The notes under the pieces: model-generated
What the model was told of the DNA's origin: nothing
Database searches by the model: none
Seen by the model: the letters and a program-made list of their open reading frames with translations, nothing else
Shown here: positions 1 to 6,998 of the stretch, piece after piece
Position numbering within the stretch: the first letter of the stretch is position 1
Layout: every line of letters starts with the position of its first letter
Translations under genes and position numbers: made by a program
Assembly: GCA_016938095.1 (NCBI GenBank)
Contig: JAFGVG010000195.1
Location: 1 to 9,920 of the forward strand
DNA length: 9,920 nucleotides
Direction: 5' to 3'
DNA from: Bacteroidales bacterium
GTDB taxonomy: Bacteria > Bacteroidota > Bacteroidia > Bacteroidales > UBA10428

Positions 1-87
1 CTTCATTCTTTCATTTCTTCATTCTTTCATTTCTTCATTCTTTCATTTCTTCATTCTTTCATTTCTTCATTCTTTCATTTCTTCATT
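1..87. repeat. 16-bp tandem repeat
   Basis: Five exact head-to-tail copies of the 16-mer CTTCATTCTTTCATTT fill positions 1-80, and the first seven bases of a sixth copy follow at 81-87. The unit is itself two near-identical octamers of the form YTTCATTY, so it probably grew from an 8 bp ancestor. The array is open at the left edge and may be longer. Because 16 is not a multiple of three, a copy-number change would shift any frame read through it. No function is visible. Confidence 0.95.
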
Positions 88-90
88 ATT

Positions 91-118
91 CTTGGCTCTT
101 GGCTCTTGGCTCTTGGTT
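91..118. repeat. 7-bp tandem repeat (CTTGGCT)
   Basis: Three exact copies of CTTGGCT (91-111) are followed by a variant copy CTTGGTT (112-118). The repeat starts four bases after the 16-bp array and is unrelated to it. Both lie upstream of the gene starting at 204. The stretch 1-203 holds no convincing gene: the only open frame there, from 92, translates the repeat and runs over the start of the real gene. I see no exact TAnnTTTG promoter between the repeat and 204. Confidence 0.9.
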
Positions 119-203
119 CTAAGTTCTTATCGGTTTTCAATTTCTATAACCCTTTTCTGTCATTTTCGTATCAATATATTATTAATTCTTTATCCGCCGA
201 AAA

Positions 204-983
204 ATGAAGAAAATAGTGGTGTGTATTGTGCTGTGCGGCTTGTTGATTCCACTCCCTGCCCAAACAGCAGGTGATCCGCTAAAAGCATTGGTCAACGATT
301 TTGTTTCGAATGATTGGCCAACAGTGCTTGTGGCAAAAGAAAAACTGGAAAACACAGGACCAGCGGCCATTCCGTCAATAATTGCCCTGATGAACGACTG
401 TCGCTTAAAAAAGCTGGACAATACCGGTGATCTTATATATCCCGGTGCAGAACGCTTCTACGGACACGGACAAATTATCGACTACGGCATCGACAACCTA
501 TGCGTGCGGGCGGGGTGGCTTATGGAAGAGCTTACCTTCAAGAACTTTGGTTTTTCCGGCGTCCACCTTCCGGCAGATGAATTATCAGGCTTCATCAAAA
601 AGAACTTTCCCGAGTATGGCAATGCTCCTGATCATAAGCAAGCCGCATCAATGTCCGAAGAAGAAAAAAGGATACTCATCCGCTCACTCAGCATCGAAAA
701 AGCAAAAAAATGGTGGCAGGCATCAGCTAAACAGTGGAACCGATTATCGGCACTTGAACAGGCACTTTACAGCACCGACGAAAGAAGCCAGGTTAAGGCT
801 TTGTTCTACCTGCGCAATGGCAAAACCCAATGTAAAGGTCTCAATCAGCGATTTTATAAAACCCGGCTTGCCAAACAAATTACCCTACTTTCCAGGTCGG
901 AAACCACCAGGGTATCCGAAAATGCACGGCTGATCATACACGACACCGAATTCGAATGGCTGTCCATTAAACCTGTTAATTAG
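204..983 (+). CDS. exported protein of unknown function
   Basis: I do not recognise the family by name. The 259-residue product begins with a typical Sec signal peptide: a KK pair, a hydrophobic core, and likely cleavage near residues 20-22 (PAQTA). The mature protein is therefore probably periplasmic or secreted. Residues 27-66 look like a helical HEAT-type hairpin, with an Asp-Trp-Pro turn and then GPAAIPSIIALMND. A Trp/Tyr/Cys-containing middle (about 84-116) and a charged, helical, Lys/Glu-rich part (145-185) follow. I see no catalytic motif or lipobox. The ATG at 204 is chosen because it directly begins the signal peptide; there is no Shine-Dalgarno sequence, as is usual in Bacteroidota. 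The next gene has its own promoter-like site, so this one is probably monocistronic. Confidence 0.8.
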   Translation: MKKIVVCIVLCGLLIPLPAQTAGDPLKALVNDFVSNDWPTVLVAKEKLENTGPAAIPSIIALMNDCRLKKLDNTGDLIYPGAERFYGHGQIIDYGIDNLCVRAGWLMEELTFKNFGFSGVHLPADELSGFIKKNFPEYGNAPDHKQAASMSEEEKRILIRSLSIEKAKKWWQASAKQWNRLSALEQALYSTDERSQVKALFYLRNGKTQCKGLNQRFYKTRLAKQITLLSRSETTRVSENARLIIHDTEFEWLSIKPVN

Positions 984-1002
984 TATTAACAATTTAGTTT
1001 TT
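974..1002 (+). terminator. possible weak terminator hairpin
   Basis: TGTTAAT and ATTAACA form a perfect 7-bp inverted repeat with a 4-base loop (974-991). It spans the TAG stop codon of the upstream gene and is followed by an A/T stretch ending in five T. The stem has only two G-C pairs, so it would be weak. It may be a terminator or a chance A/T palindrome. Confidence 0.25.
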
Positions 1003-1021
1003 ACACAATTGTTTCTTTGTA

Positions 1022-1029
1022 TAATTTTG
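1022..1029 (+). promoter_or_regulatory. Bacteroidota -7 box (TAATTTTG)
   Basis: TAATTTTG matches the Bacteroidota -7 consensus TAnnTTTG exactly. The upstream T-rich stretch (998-1002) stands at about the right distance for a -33 element, but a true TTTG is not there. Transcription would begin near 1033-1036, which leaves a short leader before the ATG codons at 1041 and 1050. This argues against translation from the in-frame ATG at 1017. Confidence 0.5.
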
Positions 1030-1049
1030 GAAGCATAATTATGAGACTC

Positions 1050-1439
1050 ATGAAACAAACCCTGTTTATCATATTCATCCTGTCGTTCGGAATAATGAAA
1101 ACGTACGGCCAGCAAAAAGAGGTCTTTATTAAACAGCTGGAATTCAAACTTGAGCACATAAGTGAGAAAGATTATGAGAATGAGTATTTTGTAACACTCA
1201 AATTGAACAAGGGCAGTACGTATAAATTTAAAATTACCAACCACCGCGACAATTTCGCCGGTGAGGCTGTAATTGAATTACTTGATGCCGATACCATGAT
1301 ACTAACCAACTCGCTAAACGGCAAATATTTTGAAACCATTGGCTTTGTATGCAACAAAACTGCCTTTTATGACATACTCATCAAGTACAAGGATAAAAAA
1401 CCCGGCTTTTCTGTAGTGGATATTGTTATGGTGCAATAA
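1050..1439 (+). CDS. small secreted beta-sandwich-like protein
   Basis: Unnamed protein of 129 residues. A signal peptide with a strongly hydrophobic core (LFIIFILSFG) probably ends at TYG|QQ, near residue 20, so the product is exported. The rest alternates short beta strands with polar turns and contains one cysteine (GFVCNKT). The pattern of a GSTYKFKI strand, then GEAVIELLDAD, then FYDILIKYKD resembles small carbohydrate-binding-like or PPC-like jelly rolls; that is only an inference. In-frame ATGs also exist at 1017 and 1041. I chose 1050 because 1017 lies upstream of the likely transcription start and because MKQTLF begins the signal peptide cleanly; 1041 would add only three residues. 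The stop codon directly touches the stop codon of the convergent lipoprotein gene. Confidence 0.75.
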   Translation: MKQTLFIIFILSFGIMKTYGQQKEVFIKQLEFKLEHISEKDYENEYFVTLKLNKGSTYKFKITNHRDNFAGEAVIELLDADTMILTNSLNGKYFETIGFVCNKTAFYDILIKYKDKKPGFSVVDIVMVQ

Positions 1440-1904
1440 TTAAAAATCCTTGAATTCGTCCTTGATTTGCACATCAACGTTTTCGTTTTCTATCACATAG
1501 CAATTTTCATCACAGGCATCCGTTACAAGCAGCACCTTCAATTTGGTTGTATTAATAACGTGTAGTGTTTTTTCATCTTTCCGGTAGGTTGCTTTCACCG
1601 TGTATTTTTTATTGGCCGGTACGTAAACAAAAAATGGTGATGCGTAAGCAGTATCGCTGTATACCAATTGATTGTCCTCTACCTCACCTTCAAATACCTC
1701 AATCGGAACGACTGTAAAAATGTTGTTTAGGGTAACCTCGAGAACCAGATCAGCCTTTTCCGGCTTTTCGGTATAACATTCATCGCAATTCACATCGCCT
1801 GTATAAATTTTCTCATTGCAGGCAACAGCTGCAATAAGTGCCAGTAATAACAACATCAGCACTTGTAAGGTGCCACTGCACCTGGGAAAATGGAATCTGA
1901 TCAT
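1440..1904 (-). CDS. small cysteine-rich lipoprotein
   Basis: Unnamed lipoprotein of 154 residues. After a long hydrophobic segment (about residues 15-28) comes AAVAC, an acceptable lipobox with the acylated Cys at residue 29, so the mature protein should be membrane-anchored in the envelope. Two close cysteine pairs follow: CDEC soon after the lipid anchor and CDENC near the C terminus. They could form disulfides or bind metal. Between them is a beta-rich, acidic domain. The ATG at 1904 overlaps the TGA of the ankyrin gene as ATGA, which indicates translational coupling. A longer frame reaches back to 1964 but would place 20 extra residues ahead of the signal peptide, inside the upstream gene, so I reject it. 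Function is unknown; context suggests a partner of the ankyrin protein. Confidence 0.8.
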   Translation of the reverse strand: MIRFHFPRCSGTLQVLMLLLLALIAAVACNEKIYTGDVNCDECYTEKPEKADLVLEVTLNNIFTVVPIEVFEGEVEDNQLVYSDTAYASPFFVYVPANKKYTVKATYRKDEKTLHVINTTKLKVLLVTDACDENCYVIENENVDVQIKDEFKDF

Positions 1905-3283
1905 GGCTTTCTGATTTTTGAATGGCCGGAACTCCATAAATATTCGAACGAAAACGATACCCATCCCCGGTTATACTCCTTCATTTTCAGGTTCAGGTGT
2001 TCGTAGCTGAGCTTTAACCGGAGACGACCCTGTTGGCCAACCAATCCCACCCTTGGCACAAAAGACAGCCGGGGATCAGGTTTTTCAGAAGTCCCCCTGA
2101 AACCGCCAAAGCTAAAGGTTTCACTCACGCCGATAAAAGGCCCGACAGCAAAAGCCTGGTGATCCGGATGAAGAAAGAACGCCTTGTCAACCGAAAGCGT
2201 AATGAACCCCCTCTTCTCCCAGTACTGATAAAATACATTTCCCCCGGCATCTTCGAGCACCGGAACTGCCTTGGGTCTGAATCCGGCACTCACGCCTGCC
2301 ATAATGTTGTACTTTTTATCACTTAACCCCCATACGAGTTCCAGTCGTGAATCGTCGGCACTGTTGGCATACCTAGCGCCCAACGACCAGACATTCATAA
2401 CCAGCTTTTGAATGGCATTTGCATTTTGGTTTCTGAGCATGGCTGCCAGCAGTTCATTACGGTTGTCAAGTGCAATAGTAAGGGGGTTTAGGATTTTGTT
2501 TACCTGACTGTTCACATCAGCCCCATAGCCGATTAACAACCGTGCGGCTTCAAAATTGTCAAGAGCTGCAGCCAGCGATAGCGGCGAATATCCTTCGTTG
2601 TTTTTTGACTCAATGTAGGCGCCATTTACAATCAGTAATTCCAACATTTCCGGGTGGTCTCCTGACACAGCATAATGCAAAGGCGTATTGCCGTTGTTGT
2701 CGCTGGCATTAATATCCATACCTGCCTCAAGCAACTTTATGGCAATTTCGTACCGTCCGAATTTGCATGCCCGCATCAGGGCATCGGTTCCACGGTTGTC
2801 ACGCTGGTCAACCGAGGCTCCGTAATACAATAACAGATCGGGCATATAAAAGCTGTCTGTTTCAATTGCATACATCAAAGGTGTTACATCACTGTTGTCG
2901 GATAGCTCAATATTGGCACCGTGCCTGATCAATTTCTGTGCTGCCTCAAAATGTCCGCCAAAAATGGCCAGTATCAGGGCAGTGTAACCCTCGCCAGTTT
3001 TCATATCGGGTTCAGCGCCATTTTCAATCAACAGTTCAACTGTCCGTTGATGGCCCTGTTGAGCCGCATACATAAGCGGTGTAACCCCTTCATCGGTTGT
3101 CGCATTTACATTGACGCTTGCCTTAACCAATTCTTTAATCTTCGACGTGTCACCCCGGTAAGCTGCCTCCACCAACTGATCATCCACACCCATACCGGAA
3201 TAAATATCAGCAGTTTCCTGTGCCTTTATCACATAGGTAACTGACAAAACCAAAAACAACAGTAAACCTTTTAGCCCAATCAT
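1901..3283 (-). CDS. exported ankyrin-repeat protein with barrel-like C terminus
   Basis: The 460-residue product starts with a signal peptide (cleavage near IKA|Q, residues 20-22). About eight ankyrin repeats follow, from residue 35 to 292. They have strict 33-residue spacing (boundaries near 65, 98, 131, 164, 197, 230, 263) and the family's TPL-x-A and LL-x-x-GA motifs. Ankyrin repeats bind other proteins, so this is probably a periplasmic or surface interaction module. Residues 297-450 are different: short amphipathic beta strands rich in aromatics and glycine (for example YNIMAGVSAGF, and WVSFSFEYLW at the end), consistent with a small outer-membrane beta barrel of about eight strands. 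That part is inference. Ten polar residues follow the last aromatic strand, and their codons run into the ATGA overlap with the lipoprotein gene. No clear TAnnTTTG site is visible upstream. Confidence 0.88.
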   Translation of the reverse strand: MIGLKGLLLFLVLSVTYVIKAQETADIYSGMGVDDQLVEAAYRGDTSKIKELVKASVNVNATTDEGVTPLMYAAQQGHQRTVELLIENGAEPDMKTGEGYTALILAIFGGHFEAAQKLIRHGANIELSDNSDVTPLMYAIETDSFYMPDLLLYYGASVDQRDNRGTDALMRACKFGRYEIAIKLLEAGMDINASDNNGNTPLHYAVSGDHPEMLELLIVNGAYIESKNNEGYSPLSLAAALDNFEAARLLIGYGADVNSQVNKILNPLTIALDNRNELLAAMLRNQNANAIQKLVMNVWSLGARYANSADDSRLELVWGLSDKKYNIMAGVSAGFRPKAVPVLEDAGGNVFYQYWEKRGFITLSVDKAFFLHPDHQAFAVGPFIGVSETFSFGGFRGTSEKPDPRLSFVPRVGLVGQQGRLRLKLSYEHLNLKMKEYNRGWVSFSFEYLWSSGHSKIRKP

Positions 3284-3359
3284 CGGTTAATAGCAATGAC
3301 AACAACTGCATAATTAACAATTTTTTTTGGTATTTTTATAATGATTTTACATTGCACCT

Positions 3360-4892
3360 ATGAAAGTTAAGGAAGATCAGCTTTTGGTTATTTTTGGAGC
3401 ATCGGGTGACCTCACCAGCCGGAAATTAATGCCTGCGCTTTTTGAAATTTACCGGCAACATGTGCTCCCATCTCATTTTGCCATACTTGGAGTTGGCCGT
3501 AAGCCCTACACAACCGAAAAATTCAGGGAAAAGGTAGTTACGGCAATTACCCGCCATACAAGCACCCACGAAAACAGTGATCAGCATCTGGCAGCAGCAT
3601 TTGCCGGTTTGGTTCATTACCTGCCACTCAACACCGAAAACCCGGAGGAATACCATGTCCTTGCTGAAAAAATTCAATGGCTGGAGGATTCATACCAAAC
3701 CGGTGGTAACTGCCTGTTTTACCTGGCAACCCCTCCGGGCTTATACGAGGTGATAGCCAACGGACTCAGGAATAACGAATTACAACACCACCCGAAAGCC
3801 TGGCGGAGAATAATAATCGAAAAACCATTTGGTATCAGTCTGAAGTCGGCAAAAGCACTGAACAATCACCTGCTGAATTGTTTCAACGAAGACCAGGTAT
3901 ACCGTATTGACCATTACCTTGGAAAGGAAACTGTGCAGAATGTAATGGTTACCCGTTTTTCCAATGGCATTTTTGAACCCTTATGGAACCGGAATTACAT
4001 TCACCATGTGGAAATAACCTCGGCTGAAAACATGGGTGTCGAAGACAGGGGTGGGTATTACGACAAAGCCGGAGCCTTGCGTGATATGGTACAAAATCAC
4101 CTGCTACAACTGGTATCGCTGGTGGCTATGGAACCTCCCACGCAAATCAGCGCCGATGCCATCAGGAATGAAACATTGAAAGTGCTGCAGTCGATCAGAC
4201 CCTTTACAGGTGAAGAGATAACCAGTCATGTTATCAGGGGTCAGTACACAGCATCAACCGTAAGAGGCGTCCATTGCAATGCATATCGCGATGAGCCGGG
4301 TGTGAACCGCGATTCGCGCACCGAAACCTATGTAGCCCTTAAATTGTATATCGACAACTGGCGTTGGGGAGGTGTACCTTTCTACATCCGTACCGGGAAA
4401 TACTTGCCGGCTAAAGTTACCGAGGTAGTGGTGCATTTCAAACCCACCCCCCACAGACTCTTTTGTTTCAACGAAAACGTACAGAACGCCGACAATCAGC
4501 TCGTCATCAGAATTCAACCCGACGAAGGCATACTGTTAAAATTTGGCATGAAAGTACCCGGCGCGGGTTTCCAGGTTCAGGATGTGAACATGGACTTTCA
4601 CTATGCCGACCTGGCGCAGAAAAATATACCGGAAGCATACCAGCGACTGCTGGTCGACTGCATGCAGGGCGATGCAACACTTTTCACCCGGGGCGATTCC
4701 ATCCTGCAGGCCTGGAAAATTGTTGACCCTATACTGAACGAGTGGGAGAAGAACCCCGATATTCCTATATACGGCTACCCGGCTGGGACATGGGGCCCCA
4801 TACAGGCCGATAACCTGATAGACGGGCCGAATATGACCTGGCGGTTTCCCTGTAAAAACCTTTCTGACGATGGTAAGTACTGTGAACTCTGA
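3360..4892 (+). CDS. zwf: glucose-6-phosphate 1-dehydrogenase
   Basis: Cytosolic enzyme that oxidises glucose 6-phosphate to 6-phosphogluconolactone with NAD(P)+, the entry step of the oxidative pentose phosphate pathway. The product has 510 residues, close to the usual size. The N-terminal Rossmann motif is GASGDLTSRKL (residues 13-23). EKPFG lies at 154-158, and the signature active site RIDHYLGKE at 182-190 contains the Asp184-His185 pair and Lys189. The second catalytic His lies in RDMVQNH (His247). All key residues are present, so the enzyme should be active. The ATG at 3360 leaves the normal short lead before the Rossmann fold. The gene is divergent from the ankyrin gene across 76 bp, and pgl starts 15 bp after its stop, so it heads a likely zwf-pgl-photolyase operon. 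gnd is not adjacent. Confidence 0.97.
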   Translation: MKVKEDQLLVIFGASGDLTSRKLMPALFEIYRQHVLPSHFAILGVGRKPYTTEKFREKVVTAITRHTSTHENSDQHLAAAFAGLVHYLPLNTENPEEYHVLAEKIQWLEDSYQTGGNCLFYLATPPGLYEVIANGLRNNELQHHPKAWRRIIIEKPFGISLKSAKALNNHLLNCFNEDQVYRIDHYLGKETVQNVMVTRFSNGIFEPLWNRNYIHHVEITSAENMGVEDRGGYYDKAGALRDMVQNHLLQLVSLVAMEPPTQISADAIRNETLKVLQSIRPFTGEEITSHVIRGQYTASTVRGVHCNAYRDEPGVNRDSRTETYVALKLYIDNWRWGGVPFYIRTGKYLPAKVTEVVVHFKPTPHRLFCFNENVQNADNQLVIRIQPDEGILLKFGMKVPGAGFQVQDVNMDFHYADLAQKNIPEAYQRLLVDCMQGDATLFTRGDSILQAWKIVDPILNEWEKNPDIPIYGYPAGTWGPIQADNLIDGPNMTWRFPCKNLSDDGKYCEL

Positions 4893-4907
4893 TGCAATAA
4901 ACTGACC

Positions 4908-5657
4908 ATGATCCGCTGCTATCATACCATAAACGAACTGGCTGCTGAACTGGCACTTGAATTCAGGCAATTTGCCCTGAATGCGTTGGCCGGTAACCGG
5001 AAAGTTTCCATCGCTATCTCAGGCGGTACCACCCCACGTGCTTTTTTTGAACAACTGGCATGGATTGAATCTAATCAGCAACAGGCCATTCCATGGTCAA
5101 TGATCAACCTCTTCTGGGTAGATGAGCGATGTGTTCCTCCCGATCATGCCGACAGCAATTACAGGATGACCCGGGAATCGATGCTGGATAAAATAACCAT
5201 TCCTGCAGAAAACATTTACCGGATCCATGGCGAAGCCAATCCCTCTGACGAAGCCAGAAGGTATGCTAAAATTATTGAAAGCATTGTGCCTTCCTTGGAA
5301 GGTATACCCCAATTCGATTGGATATTGCTGGGCATGGGCGATGACGGTCATACGGCATCCATTTTCCCTGACCGGATGGACCTGCTGACCTCATCCAGTG
5401 TATGCGAAGCCGTTACCCATCCGGCAAAAGATTCAAACAGGGTGACTCTCACCGGACAAACATTGTTACAGGCCAAAAAAATCAGCTTTCTGGTAACCGG
5501 AGCCACCAAAAGCATTATTATCCGGCAAATATTGAATAAAGAGCCGGGCTCGGAAAAATATCCTGCTGCCTACATACACCATCGGACCAGCTGCGACTGG
5601 CTGCTGGATAAACAAGCAGCCCAATACCTGAAAATCCAATGCCGTGATAAATATTAA
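4908..5657 (+). CDS. pgl: 6-phosphogluconolactonase
   Basis: Hydrolyses 6-phosphogluconolactone, the product of Zwf, to 6-phosphogluconate in the cytosol. At 249 residues it has the usual length for the DevB/SOL-type family, which is related to glucosamine-6-phosphate isomerase. Family motifs are in order: SGGTTPRAFFEQL (residues 38-50), WVDERCVPPDHADSNYRM (70-87) and LLGMGDDGHTASIFP (140-154), the last holding the catalytic Asp/His region. The gene lies 15 bp after zwf on the same strand, matching consecutive pathway steps. No Shine-Dalgarno sequence is visible before the ATG. Its last 14 bases also encode the start of the photolyase gene in another frame. Confidence 0.95.
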   Translation: MIRCYHTINELAAELALEFRQFALNALAGNRKVSIAISGGTTPRAFFEQLAWIESNQQQAIPWSMINLFWVDERCVPPDHADSNYRMTRESMLDKITIPAENIYRIHGEANPSDEARRYAKIIESIVPSLEGIPQFDWILLGMGDDGHTASIFPDRMDLLTSSSVCEAVTHPAKDSNRVTLTGQTLLQAKKISFLVTGATKSIIIRQILNKEPGSEKYPAAYIHHRTSCDWLLDKQAAQYLKIQCRDKY

Positions 5658-6984
5658 AAGGGTTAAAAACCTCAGAAAAGCTCATGTAGCTGCAGGCCCG
5701 GTGCTCTACTGGATGAGCAGGGACCAGCGTGTTGACGATAACTGGGCCCTGGCCTATGCCGTGGAACTGTCCGAAGACAACGACCAGCCGGTGATGGTTG
5801 CTTTTTGCATGGTAAATGATTTTTTGGGCGCTACCTGGCGCCAGTATCATTTTATGCTTAAAGCATTAGCCAAGGTTGAAGCACAACTTCATGCACTGAA
5901 CATCCCTTTTTCGCTGCTCATGGGTGAACCAGTTACAACCATAACCAACTTCCTCAGGTTACATAAGATCAGTCACCTGGTAACCGATTTCGATCCGCTG
6001 AAGATCAAGCAGGAATGGCAGCAACAGGTTGCCGGACAAAATGATATTAGTTTTGACGTGGTGGATGCCCATAACATTGTACCCTGCCACCTGGCTTCGG
6101 ACAAAGAAGAATTCGCAGCCTACACCTTCAGACCAAAAGTTACCCGGCTTTTACCTGAATTTCTCGATGAATTTCCGCCACTTATCAGGCAGCCCGGAAA
6201 TCATCAACTACAGCGTATCAACTGGAATGCTGTTTCCATAGGACTTAAAACTGACTTCTCGGTTCGGCCTGTAGAATGGCTCGAACCGGGTGAACAAGGT
6301 GCAAAAGTTACTTTCGGAAAGTTCCTGGAGACTGGCCTTCGCTGTTATGCAACAAAAAGAAATGACCCGAATGAAAAATGTACATCAGGGCTTTCACCCT
6401 ACCTGCATTTTGGACACATTTCGGCCCAGCGTATTGCCCTTGAACTGATAAAAAATTTCCCCCGGAACGAAAACATTGATGCCTTTCTTGAGGAACTGAT
6501 CGTGCGTAGAGAGCTATCCGACAATTTTTGCTATTACAACCGTAACTACGACAATTATAAAAGTTTTCGGCCCTGGGCGTTAAATACGCTTGAAGAACAT
6601 TCCGGCGATAAACGTGAGTACACCTATGCGCATGCACAATTTGAGGAAGCGAAAACCCACGACACGCTATGGAATGCCGCGCAATACCAGTTGGTGCATA
6701 CCGGAACCCTGCACGGATACCTGCGTATGTACTGGGCCAAAAAAATACTGGAATGGTCAGCAAGCCCCGAAAAAGCCATGGAAATTGCCGTAGCACTGAA
6801 TGACAGGTATCAGCTTGACGGACGCGACCCGAATGGTTATACCGGATGCGCCTGGTCAATAGGAGGCGTTCACGACAGGGCCTGGGGTGAGCGAAACGTT
6901 TTTGGCAAAATCAGGTATATGAACAGAAAAGGCTGCGAAAGAAAATTTGATGTGGAAAAATACATCCAACGGTTTAGTAAATAG
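5644..6984 (+). CDS. class II CPD photolyase (deoxyribodipyrimidine photo-lyase)
   Basis: Flavoenzyme that uses blue/near-UV light to split cyclobutane pyrimidine dimers in DNA. Class II features: YWMSRDQRVDDNWAL (22-36), TSGLSPYLHFGHIS (247-260), the FAD/DNA region DGRDPNGYTGCAWSIGGVHD (392-411) and the class II C-terminal signature GKIRYMNRKG (421-430). Trp343, Trp364 and Trp371 are spaced 21 and 7 residues apart, the same spacing I recall for the electron-transfer Trps of the Methanosarcina mazei enzyme, so photoreduction should be intact. At 446 residues it is full length. I chose the GTG start at 5644 because the residues it adds (INIKRVKNL) resemble the N terminus of other class II enzymes; the next ATG, at 5713, would cut into the conserved YWMSRDQR motif. 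This makes the gene overlap pgl by 14 bp, suggesting translational coupling. Confidence 0.95.
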   Translation: MINIKRVKNLRKAHVAAGPVLYWMSRDQRVDDNWALAYAVELSEDNDQPVMVAFCMVNDFLGATWRQYHFMLKALAKVEAQLHALNIPFSLLMGEPVTTITNFLRLHKISHLVTDFDPLKIKQEWQQQVAGQNDISFDVVDAHNIVPCHLASDKEEFAAYTFRPKVTRLLPEFLDEFPPLIRQPGNHQLQRINWNAVSIGLKTDFSVRPVEWLEPGEQGAKVTFGKFLETGLRCYATKRNDPNEKCTSGLSPYLHFGHISAQRIALELIKNFPRNENIDAFLEELIVRRELSDNFCYYNRNYDNYKSFRPWALNTLEEHSGDKREYTYAHAQFEEAKTHDTLWNAAQYQLVHTGTLHGYLRMYWAKKILEWSASPEKAMEIAVALNDRYQLDGRDPNGYTGCAWSIGGVHDRAWGERNVFGKIRYMNRKGCERKFDVEKYIQRFSK

Positions 6985-6998
6985 TATGATGCCGGAAT

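Noticed and set aside
3326..3355. Possible zwf promoter: TTTG, 18 bp, TACATTGC
   Set aside because: Only four of six fixed -7 bases match, and transcription would begin at the start codon. A leaderless mRNA is possible but not supported.
4536..4970. 144-residue open frame on the minus strand
   Set aside because: It is antisense to zwf and the start of pgl, both clearly real; no signal of a second gene.
6308..6859. 183-residue open frame on the minus strand
   Set aside because: It lies wholly within the photolyase gene in antisense, and its translation is low-complexity, Arg/Cys-rich and unlike any protein.
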